Part shown: in pieces, positions 1 to 5,897 of the stretch
Numbering within the stretch: position 1 is the stretch's first letter
How the letters are laid out: the number at the start of each line of letters is the position of its first letter
Assembly (NCBI GenBank): GCA_003542325.1
Contig: DPKV01000226.1
Location: forward strand, 1-7,599
DNA: 7,599 bases
Source of the DNA: Anaerolineaceae bacterium
Lineage (GTDB): Bacteria > Chloroflexota > Anaerolineae > Anaerolineales > Anaerolineaceae
Direction: 5' to 3'
Position numbers and translations under genes: made by a program
Notes under the pieces: generated by a model
The model's input: only the letters and a program-made list of their open reading frames with translations
What the model was told of the DNA's origin: nothing
Databases searched by the model: none

Positions 1-1664
1 TTAATGGCATTGCTGATCAGGTTGGTGAAAACCTGTTCGAGCGCTCGTTGATCTCCCTGGATAAAGGGGCTTTCCACTTCTGATTCAAAAAATGGGGTGA
101 CCTTCACCCGTAATAAGCGGGGGCGCCAACGGTCCAGAAGCTGGTTGATCATTTGGGTAAGGTTGACACTGGACATTTTGTATTCCAGGGGCCTGGAAAA
201 GGAGAGTACACTCTCCATAAGTTCGATGAGGTTATCGCATTCCTTCTGTATCTTACTGATCCACTGCAGGTTCTCTTCATCACCCTCAAGATTCTCTTCC
301 ATGAGCTGGAGAGAGAGGGTAATCGCATTGAGAGGATTGCGGACTTCGTGTGCAAAAATAGCGGTGACTTCACCCAGGATGGCCCGCTGTTCCAATTGTT
401 TCTGTTGAGCCTGGCTCTCTGCGGCCTGGCTGGTATCCCGGATGACCACAATAATCGAGACCAGCTTCCCATTACTCATAACCGGAGTCGTCATGACCTG
501 GGCTGGGAATGATTTCCCGCTGCGATGGTGAAGGGTCAGGTCGCCTCTCAATAAAGTGGGGTAGCCTTCCTTCGCGGATGAGAAAGCGGAACCGAAGGAC
601 TCGGAACCGATCAGGATGTTGTCGATAGGCTGCCGGATGGCTTCGACATTTGCATAGCCTAACATATCCTCGGCTGCCCGGTTGATTTCGGCAATGGTCA
701 GGTCCGGTGAAAGGATTAAAATCCCTTCCTCAAGGTTGGAGATGATTTCGTTTTGAATGCGGACCACTTGCTTGACTTTATTCGCCAGATTGCGTGTGTT
801 CTGCAAAGCGATTTGGTCCTCCATCAAGCCGGCAGTGTAAGTCGCCAGCAATTTCGCCATAGGGAGCAGATGGGGAAGTGGTTTTTCTGTTTTACTTCCG
901 GCAACAAACAGGCCAAAGCGTGCATTATCCTGCCCAAGGGGCACAACAACAAGATATTTGAAGTCAGCGCTCGCAGCGGTCTTTTGAAGCTGGTTCCTCG
1001 CCAGTTCTTCCGATGTCCATAGAAAAGCGTCTTGTGTATTGGACAGGTCTTCACTGGTGAGGGGGTCGGGAAGTTCGCAGGCCAAGACATCATTGCTGGC
1101 AAGGTATTGCGACAATTGGGGAATCGTGCCGCTGGCTTTATATAAACAAACCACATCTGCAGACAATAATTCACAGGAAGCTTCAAGGACCACAGAAAGC
1201 GAGGATTTCAGGTCGTCCTGTTCTCTGGCATGAAAAAGCGAGTGGATTTTTTCCACGAGGGCAGTCTGATCGAAGGGCTTTGTCGCTTCACGAGTCTGCA
1301 TGTCCTCTGGTCGCAGAATGATGATCAGGTGGTCAGTGAATTTTGAGAGCGAAAATATTCGGACAGAGACCTGGATCATTGATTGACGCTTATGGCGCAG
1401 GCGGGTTTTCTGGCCGTGCCCTGTTGTGGGATTCGTGTCCTGAATGTTTGGGAGCAAGGTATGAATTACCTGGTTTAAAAAATCTTTTTCTTCCAGATTG
1501 GTGAGAAGAAAAAGGGCGTTATTGGCTGCCAGGATTTGATCGTTACCGCGACTATAGATGATGGCCGGATCAGGGATTAAATTTAATAAGGTGAGGATGG
1601 ATTCAATCCCCTCAGATTTCGACAGGTCAAAATTGAGTGGGTATTCCGGTTCGTTTTGGTTCAC
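1..1664 (-). CDS. PAS-GAF-PAS sensor histidine kinase, partial (C-terminus beyond the window)
   Basis: A minus-strand frame stays open from a GTG at 1664 to the left edge, giving 554 visible residues. No signal peptide or membrane span is seen, so it is probably a cytosolic sensor kinase. Order of domains: a PAS-like segment (about 20-115, with NLIPDPAIIYS then AANNALFLLT), a GAF-like segment (about 138-283), a second PAS (about 300-415, NLEEGILILSPD then INRAAEDMLGY), then a HisKA helix with the phosphoacceptor in FAHEVRNPLNAI (His439, codon 348-350). The last residues read GDQRALEQVFTNLISNAI, the N-box of the HATPase domain (Asn552). The G boxes lie outside the window. The H-box resembles NtrB/AtoS/ZraS-type kinases, which commonly phosphorylate sigma-54 activators; this is a family-level inference. 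It lies 7 nt after rpoN and is probably cotranscribed. The GTG start is chosen because the next in-frame ATG is near residue 93, after most of the first PAS. There is no clear ribosome binding site, so coupling to rpoN translation is likely. The signal sensed cannot be read from sequence. Confidence 0.88.
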   Translation of the reverse strand, partial: MNQNEPEYPLNFDLSKSEGIESILTLLNLIPDPAIIYSRGNDQILAANNALFLLTNLEEKDFLNQVIHTLLPNIQDTNPTTGHGQKTRLRHKRQSMIQVSVRIFSLSKFTDHLIIILRPEDMQTREATKPFDQTALVEKIHSLFHAREQDDLKSSLSVVLEASCELLSADVVCLYKASGTIPQLSQYLASNDVLACELPDPLTSEDLSNTQDAFLWTSEELARNQLQKTAASADFKYLVVVPLGQDNARFGLFVAGSKTEKPLPHLLPMAKLLATYTAGLMEDQIALQNTRNLANKVKQVVRIQNEIISNLEEGILILSPDLTIAEINRAAEDMLGYANVEAIRQPIDNILIGSESFGSAFSSAKEGYPTLLRGDLTLHHRSGKSFPAQVMTTPVMSNGKLVSIIVVIRDTSQAAESQAQQKQLEQRAILGEVTAIFAHEVRNPLNAITLSLQLMEENLEGDEENLQWISKIQKECDNLIELMESVLSFSRPLEYKMSSVNLTQMINQLLDRWRPRLLRVKVTPFFESEVESPFIQGDQRALEQVFTNLISNAI

Positions 1665-1675
1665 ATTTTGCTCAT
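1661..1675 (-). other. Four-codon minicistron bridging rpoN and the kinase (possible reinitiation relay)
   Basis: The minus strand reads ATGAGCAAAATGTGA. Its ATG overlaps the rpoN stop as ATGA, and its TGA overlaps the kinase GTG start as GTGA. It lies in a third frame and could carry terminating ribosomes from rpoN to the kinase. The overlaps are directly visible; the function is inferred and could be coincidence. Confidence 0.25.
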
Positions 1676-3105
1676 GCGGTAGCGAATTTCTGGACTCTGC
1701 GTAAATGGGCGGGCAGGATACCTTCCATTGCACGATATTTTGCCACTGTCCGGCGAGCAACCTGGATCCCCTTCTTTTGAAGAGAATTCAAAAGCTCAGT
1801 GTCATTCATGGCATGACTTTCGTTCTCAACAATCTCCCGCAGGACAGCCCTGACGGACAAACTGCGGTCGAAAAAGGTGGACAATGGAATGATCTTCCTG
1901 TTTGGAAGCTGGACGGTTTTATTGGCGACGGCTCTTGAGATCGTTGATTCATGGACGCCCAGTTCGATGGCGATTTCAGCGCGGGTTAGCGGCTGCATTT
2001 CGGTATCACCATGGATTATAAATGATTTTTGTACACTGACAATTTTTTCCATTAGTTGGCGGATGGTATTGTTCCGTTGCTGAATGCATTTGATCAGTAA
2101 CGAAGCCTTGTCCAGGTCCTTTTTCCATTCCTCCTGGTTTTCACCTGGTTGGGCTTTGAGAGCTTTCTTGAACAGGGGGTTGATCCGCAACGTGCCGCGG
2201 GAAGGGGTGATGATTTCGATCACCAGCGGGTTGCCTGGTTTATTATTCAGGTAATAGATTAAGACATCAGGGTGTTGATAGACTTCTGGCGTATTATCGT
2301 TCGGTTCACGGAAAGTACCCCAGCTTGCCCTGGCTGGGAAGGGGTTCAGGTTCTCACTGATGTAGTGAGAGACCAGCTTGACTTTTTGAACGGTTGTATC
2401 AAGAAGTTTTGCCACATCGCTGTATTGATGCTTGGACAACAGATCGAAATGATCAGCAATTGCCCGGCGGACAAATTCAGGGACTGGGGTCGATTCAGAT
2501 AGGTGTTCCACCTGGGCGAGGAGCGCTTCGCGGATGTTCCGGGAAGCGACACCTATCGGGTCACAACGTTTGATCTTCTTAAGAACGGCTTCCACCTTTT
2601 CAAGAGAAACGTGATGGAACCGGCAGATGTCCGAGATTTCAATTGAAAGGAAACCGTCTTCATCGAGATTCGTAAGGATCATCGCGGCGATTTCACGTTC
2701 ATCCACATCCAGTTCGGGTGCGACCTGGCGGAGGACATAGCTGGGTAGATCCAGGTTGGCGGCTGAATACGGGTCATCGGGGAGGTCATTCGAGTAGGAA
2801 GAACCATTACCGTTATAGGAGTAGAAATCATCCCGAGGGGAAATGAAGACGATGGTCTCATCCGGGTCCATTGTCTTGGATTGGCTGCATACCGGGCAGG
2901 GGCCAAATTCGGGCAGCCTTCGGCCGCATGAGGGACACCGGTGTTCGTTTATCGCTTCAAGGGCAGGGTTCTTGCCAAGTTCAACATCAATCGTCTGCAG
3001 CAGTTCTGCGGATGTCATGAAAAGCAATGTCATCGTCTGGGCGATATGGGCTGACGTCAGCGGAGCTTGTGCCTGATACTGGCCTTGCATTTGTTTGAGA
3101 CTCAT
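1672..3105 (-). CDS. rpoN: RNA polymerase sigma-54 factor (RpoN) with a zinc-ribbon-like insertion
   Basis: This 477-residue protein is an alternative sigma factor that directs RNA polymerase to -24/-12 promoters and needs an ATP-driven activator to open them. Region I is at about 15-50 (LTSAHIAQTMTLLFMTSAEL to GKNPALE) but has few of the usual glutamines. The core-binding part runs from about 121 and includes NLDEDGFLS and CDPIGVASRNIREALLAQ. The helix-turn-helix is at 373-396 (ELGVHESTISRAVANK). The RpoN box ARRTVAKYR is intact at 450-458 (1732-1758), so the factor should be functional. Unusually, residues 57-73 hold CPSCGRRLPEFGPCPVC, a four-cysteine CxxC-x9-CxxC motif where the acidic, variable region II normally starts. 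I chose the ATG at 3105 because AGGAGG lies 7 nt upstream and MSLKQMQ matches the family's start; an in-frame upstream start at 3153 would overlap the promoter. The gene is divergent from trmFO and followed by a histidine kinase. Identity is certain; the role of the cysteines is unknown. Confidence 0.97.
   Translation of the reverse strand: MSLKQMQGQYQAQAPLTSAHIAQTMTLLFMTSAELLQTIDVELGKNPALEAINEHRCPSCGRRLPEFGPCPVCSQSKTMDPDETIVFISPRDDFYSYNGNGSSYSNDLPDDPYSAANLDLPSYVLRQVAPELDVDEREIAAMILTNLDEDGFLSIEISDICRFHHVSLEKVEAVLKKIKRCDPIGVASRNIREALLAQVEHLSESTPVPEFVRRAIADHFDLLSKHQYSDVAKLLDTTVQKVKLVSHYISENLNPFPARASWGTFREPNDNTPEVYQHPDVLIYYLNNKPGNPLVIEIITPSRGTLRINPLFKKALKAQPGENQEEWKKDLDKASLLIKCIQQRNNTIRQLMEKIVSVQKSFIIHGDTEMQPLTRAEIAIELGVHESTISRAVANKTVQLPNRKIIPLSTFFDRSLSVRAVLREIVENESHAMNDTELLNSLQKKGIQVARRTVAKYRAMEGILPAHLRRVQKFATA
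2887..2937 (-). other. Zinc-ribbon-like CxxC-x9-CxxC motif inside RpoN
   Basis: Cys57, Cys60, Cys70 and Cys73 of the sigma factor sit in CPSCGRRLPEFGPCPVC, directly after region I. The spacing equals that of the L32 zinc ribbon in this same window (CPNCGEPRLPHRVCANC). Metal binding is inferred from the pattern. Canonical sigma-54 proteins such as those of E. coli have no such motif. Confidence 0.75.
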
Positions 3106-3112
3106 GATCCTG

Positions 3113-3118
3113 CCTCCT
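3113..3118 (-). promoter_or_regulatory. Ribosome binding site of rpoN
   Basis: AGGAGG on the minus strand lies 7 nt before the ATG at 3105. It is a perfect Shine-Dalgarno core and decides the start over the in-frame upstream candidate at 3153. Confidence 0.85.
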
Positions 3119-3124
3119 GGACTC

Positions 3125-3153
3125 ATTATATATGAACATATCCGAAGTTGCAA
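3125..3153 (-). promoter_or_regulatory. Sigma-70-type promoter of rpoN
   Basis: On the minus strand TTGCAA (3153-3148) and TATAAT (3130-3125) are separated by 17 nt. The -10 box is a perfect match and the -35 matches four of six. The predicted start, near 3118, falls at the Shine-Dalgarno sequence, so this transcript would have a leader of only about 13 nt. Confidence 0.65.
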
Positions 3154-3164
3154 GATCTATGCCA
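3148..3164 (-). promoter_or_regulatory. Candidate sigma-54 (-24/-12) promoter upstream of rpoN
   Basis: The minus strand reads TGGCATAGATCTTGCAA, with the invariant GG and GC exactly 10 nt apart, as sigma-54 requires. It matches the family consensus YTGGCACG-N4-TTGCW at all defined positions except the C and G after TGGCA. The predicted start is near 3138, giving a leader of about 33 nt. The TTGCAA half also serves as the -35 of the sigma-70-type promoter, so the two polymerase forms would compete. No activator binding site was identified. The match is visible; activity is inferred. Confidence 0.5.
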
Positions 3165-3207
3165 GAAACACTTAGCGATGATTAATGTAAAAAAATAATG
3201 GCCGAAG

Positions 3208-3216
3208 TGGTAAAAT
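3208..3216 (+). promoter_or_regulatory. Extended -10 promoter candidate for trmFO
   Basis: TGGTAAAAT fits the extended -10 pattern TGnTATAAT with one mismatch. No good -35 box lies 16-18 nt upstream, which extended -10 promoters can tolerate. The predicted start near 3223 leaves a leader of about 28 nt before the ATG at 3251. Confidence 0.4.
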
Positions 3217-3250
3217 CCTGCTAAAGTCCATTGTGAGATACAGTAGAACC

Positions 3251-4606
3251 ATGAAACTGACGATTATTGGCGGCGGTCTGGCAGGCTGCGAAGCGGCCTG
3301 GCAGGCGGCTGAACGCGGTGTGGATGTTGCCTTGTATGAAATGCGTCCATATAAAACCACCGGCGCCCATCGCACTGAAAATTTGGCCGAACTGGTCTGT
3401 TCCAATTCTCTCGGTTCAAACCTGCCTAACCGGGCGTCCGGTCTGTTGAAGGAAGAACTGCGGCGGATGGGTTCTTTGCTGATTAAGTGTGCAGATGCAA
3501 GTTCCTTACCAGCCGGTGGGGCGTTGGCTGTAGACCGGGACCAGTTTTCCGGCTTAATAAAGTCAACTCTGGAAGCCCATCCAAAGATCAGGATTATTCG
3601 TGAGGAAGTGACAACCATCCCTGACGATCCGGCCATCATTGCAACGGGTCCGTTGACCTCGCCAGCCTTGTCCAGGGCACTGGCGAAATTGACGGGGGAA
3701 GATCAAATGTATTTCTTTGATGCTATCGCACCAATTGTGCGCGCCGATTCAATCGATATGTCTATCGCCTTCCGGGCAAACCGTTATGATAAGGGTGAAA
3801 TGGAGGAGGGTGATTATATCAACTGCCCGATGAACGCTGGAGAATATATGCGTTTCCAGAAGGAACTGCTTGCAGCCGAACGGATCGTTTTACGGGATTT
3901 TGAGGCAGGGGAGATCGAGAAAGGTGTGAAAGCCGGGTCCGACCACTTTTTCCAGGGTTGTCAGCCGGTCGAGATCATCGCCAGCAGGGGAGAGCGGTCT
4001 CTCGCTTTTGGCCCCATGCGGCCGGTAGGATTGACCGACCCGCGCACAGGCCGCTGGCCTTTTGCGGTGGTTCAGCTCCGGCAGGATAACCTCGCCGGTG
4101 ACTTATACAATCTGGTTGGCTTTCAAACCAATCTGACTTTCCCCGAACAAAAACGGGTATTTCGATTGATCCCGGGCCTGGAAAACGCTCAGTTTGAACG
4201 TTATGGGCAGATGCACCGGAATACCTTCATTGCTGCGCCGAAAGTATTAACACCCAATGGTGAGTTCCGGCAGAAAACGGGTCTTTTCGCCGCTGGTCAA
4301 CTCGCCGGTGTGGAGGGTTATGCCGGGAATATCGCTTCAGGCCTGTTGTCAGGTCTGAACGCTGTGCAATATCTCCGCGATGAAGCCCCGATTACGCTCC
4401 CTCTAACAACGATGACAGGGGCGTTGATGCATTACATTACGCATGCTGACCTCAAGGACTTTCAGCCGACAAAAGCGATGTTTGGATTATTGCCAAAGCC
4501 TGGAGACGAAATGCGCCGGGGAAAACGTGAACGGTTTGAATTCTACGTTGAACGGGCGCGCCACGACCTGGAAGCCTATCTGGCAACGTCAGAATTTATG
4601 AGCTAG
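3251..4606 (+). CDS. trmFO: Folate- and FAD-dependent tRNA (uracil-54-C5)-methyltransferase TrmFO
   Basis: TrmFO (formerly Gid) makes 5-methyluridine at position 54 of the tRNA T-loop, using methylenetetrahydrofolate as carbon donor and reduced FAD. The 451-residue protein opens with the FAD-binding glycine motif IIGGGLAGCEAAWQ (residues 5-18). It continues with the family signatures YEMRP, GAHRT and ELVCSNSLGSN, where Cys50 matches a conserved cysteine. FQGCQPVEIIASRG (Cys237) corresponds to the second conserved cysteine, and the C-terminal half has GQLAGVEGYAGNIASGLLSG and FQPTKAMFGLLP. Length and all blocks are as expected for a complete enzyme. The ATG at 3251 is preferred over an in-frame GTG at 3233 because family members start directly before the glycine motif; neither has a strong ribosome binding site. 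The gene is divergent from rpoN across 145 nt, and a 96-nt gap with its own -10 box follows. It acts in the cytosol on tRNA. Confidence 0.98.
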   Translation: MKLTIIGGGLAGCEAAWQAAERGVDVALYEMRPYKTTGAHRTENLAELVCSNSLGSNLPNRASGLLKEELRRMGSLLIKCADASSLPAGGALAVDRDQFSGLIKSTLEAHPKIRIIREEVTTIPDDPAIIATGPLTSPALSRALAKLTGEDQMYFFDAIAPIVRADSIDMSIAFRANRYDKGEMEEGDYINCPMNAGEYMRFQKELLAAERIVLRDFEAGEIEKGVKAGSDHFFQGCQPVEIIASRGERSLAFGPMRPVGLTDPRTGRWPFAVVQLRQDNLAGDLYNLVGFQTNLTFPEQKRVFRLIPGLENAQFERYGQMHRNTFIAAPKVLTPNGEFRQKTGLFAAGQLAGVEGYAGNIASGLLSGLNAVQYLRDEAPITLPLTTMTGALMHYITHADLKDFQPTKAMFGLLPKPGDEMRRGKRERFEFYVERARHDLEAYLATSEFMS

Positions 4607-4664
4607 TCCGTCCGTTTCTTAAAAATCTGGTCTGGGGGATAGTCCATAAACCGAAAGGTTGCTT

Positions 4665-4670
4665 TATAAT
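4665..4670 (+). promoter_or_regulatory. Possible -10 box for the aminotransferase-hflX unit
   Basis: A perfect TATAAT lies 32 nt before the ATG at 4703. The -35 region is poor (AGTCCA at 4641-4646, 18 nt away), so this may be a weak or activated promoter, or readthrough from trmFO may serve the genes. Confidence 0.35.
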
Positions 4671-4702
4671 AATATCCTATTCACAATTGCAGATTTGAGG
4701 AT

Positions 4703-5890
4703 ATGGACCAAATGGAAATTAAGCCTGCGGAACGCATTTCTGGGATCAAACCCTATTTTTTTGCTTCTCTTGAGAAGACCATTGTTGAATTGCGACAGAA
4801 CGGTATGGATGTGATCCGGTTGGATATGGGTTCTCCGGACCTTCCTCCCCGGGATTTCATTATCGAATCGCTGGTGGATTCAGCGCGACGTGCGGATACG
4901 CACGGCTACGGTCCATCCGGGGGGTCAGCATCATTGCGGGCTGCTTTTGCATCTTACTATTTGGATCGCTTTGACCTGCAACTGGATCCCGAAAAGGAAT
5001 TATTGGGATTAATCGGATCAAAGGAAGGTATTTTTAATCTTAGTCAGGTTCTGATCAACCCCGGCGACCTTGTCCTGCTGCCCGATCCGTGTTATCCGGT
5101 CTATCCGATCGGAGCGACTATTGCTCAGGCTGAAACCTATTCAATGCCCCTGTTGGCGCAAAACGCCTTTTTGCCCGATCTGGACGCCATCCCGGATGAG
5201 ATTGCTGACCGAGCAAAACTGATGTGGCTGAATTATCCCAATAACCCGACCGGTGCCATTGCACCTTACCAATTCTTCGAAAAAGTCGTGGCGTTTGCCA
5301 AAAAACATCAGATCGTTATTGCGCATGACGCACCTTACGTGGATGTGTGTTTTGACAGTTACCAGGCCCCGAGTATTTTACAAGTGGCAGGCGCAAAAGA
5401 AGTGGCTGTTGAATTCAACTCACTTTCAAAAACCTATAATATGGCGGGTTGGCGGGTAGGCGTCGCGGCGGGTAATCCTGAAATTATCCGGCTGCTAAGG
5501 ATGTACAAAAGCCAGATGGATTCTTCCTTATTCAAACCCGTCATGCAGGCTGCAGAAACAGCCCTATTAGGAGACCAGACATGGATTGAGGGCCGTAATC
5601 AGGTCTACCAACAGCGCAGGGACTTGATTGTAGCCACCTTGAAAGAAATCGGTTTTGAACTGGAAGTTCCCAAGGCGTCACTTTACGTTTGGGCGCATCT
5701 CCCCGAACCCTGGGCCGATTCAGTCCAATTCTGTGATATGCTGATTAAGCAGACTGGCGTCAGTATTACGCCAGGCGTCGTGTATGGGGAATCCGGGGCG
5801 GGTTTTGTCCGGGTGTCATTGGTCACGCCAGTGGAACGACTCGCAGAAGCCATGACTCGGTTGAAAAAGTGGATGAAAGAGAAAGTCTGA
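4703..5890 (+). CDS. PLP-dependent class I/II aminotransferase, LL-diaminopimelate aminotransferase-like
   Basis: This 395-residue fold-type I enzyme resembles the DapL branch that converts tetrahydrodipicolinate plus glutamate to LL-diaminopimelate, a precursor of lysine and peptidoglycan. DapL-like marks in order are LDMGSPDLPP, YGPSGGSASLR, LIGSKEGIFNL, NPGDLVLLPDPCYPVY, FLPDL and LMWLNYPNNPTGAIA. The PLP-binding Asp is in HDAPY (Asp209), the Schiff-base lysine in SLSKTYNMAGWRVG (Lys243), and the carboxylate-binding arginine in GFVRVS (Arg370). All key residues are present and the length is normal. Some positions differ from typical members: KSQMDSSLFKPV replaces the usual KTNIDSG-type stretch, and HDAPYVDVCFD the usual HDAAYSE-type stretch. 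A different amino donor or acceptor (aspartate, alanine or aromatic) is therefore possible, and I give no gene symbol. The start is uncertain: GAGG is only 2 nt before the ATG at 4703 and 11 nt before the ATG at 4712. hflX begins 7 nt after the stop, suggesting cotranscription. Confidence 0.92.
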   Translation: MDQMEIKPAERISGIKPYFFASLEKTIVELRQNGMDVIRLDMGSPDLPPRDFIIESLVDSARRADTHGYGPSGGSASLRAAFASYYLDRFDLQLDPEKELLGLIGSKEGIFNLSQVLINPGDLVLLPDPCYPVYPIGATIAQAETYSMPLLAQNAFLPDLDAIPDEIADRAKLMWLNYPNNPTGAIAPYQFFEKVVAFAKKHQIVIAHDAPYVDVCFDSYQAPSILQVAGAKEVAVEFNSLSKTYNMAGWRVGVAAGNPEIIRLLRMYKSQMDSSLFKPVMQAAETALLGDQTWIEGRNQVYQQRRDLIVATLKEIGFELEVPKASLYVWAHLPEPWADSVQFCDMLIKQTGVSITPGVVYGESGAGFVRVSLVTPVERLAEAMTRLKKWMKEKV

Positions 5891-5897
5891 TCCAAAA

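Noticed and set aside
97..1233. Several open frames on the plus strand and other minus frames across the left end, the longest about 120 codons.
   Set aside because: They overlap one continuous minus-strand frame that encodes recognisable PAS, GAF and HisKA motifs; they resemble no family and have no ribosome binding sites.
3106..3153. An N-terminal extension of RpoN by 16 residues from an upstream start.
   Set aside because: It would run through the -10 box and Shine-Dalgarno sequence and does not fit the family; the ATG at 3105 has AGGAGG at 7 nt.
3208..3223. TGGTAAAATCCTGCT upstream of trmFO as a second sigma-54 promoter.
   Set aside because: The GG to GC distance is 9 nt, not the strict 10, and the flanks do not fit. 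It is better explained as an extended -10 box.
3171..3227. Imperfect inverted repeat CTTAGC...GCTAAAG in the rpoN-trmFO gap as an activator site.
   Set aside because: The arms are short, about 45 nt apart and one base out of register; chance is a sufficient explanation.
3172..3639. A 155-codon minus-strand open frame opposite the start of trmFO.
   Set aside because: It lies antisense to the highly conserved TrmFO N-terminus and its translation shows no domain, so it is a coding shadow.
4649..4660. AACC-GAAA-GGTT hairpin after trmFO as a terminator.
   Set aside because: The stem has only 4 base pairs and is followed by GCTTTATAAT, not a U-tract; it overlaps the probable promoter region of the next gene.
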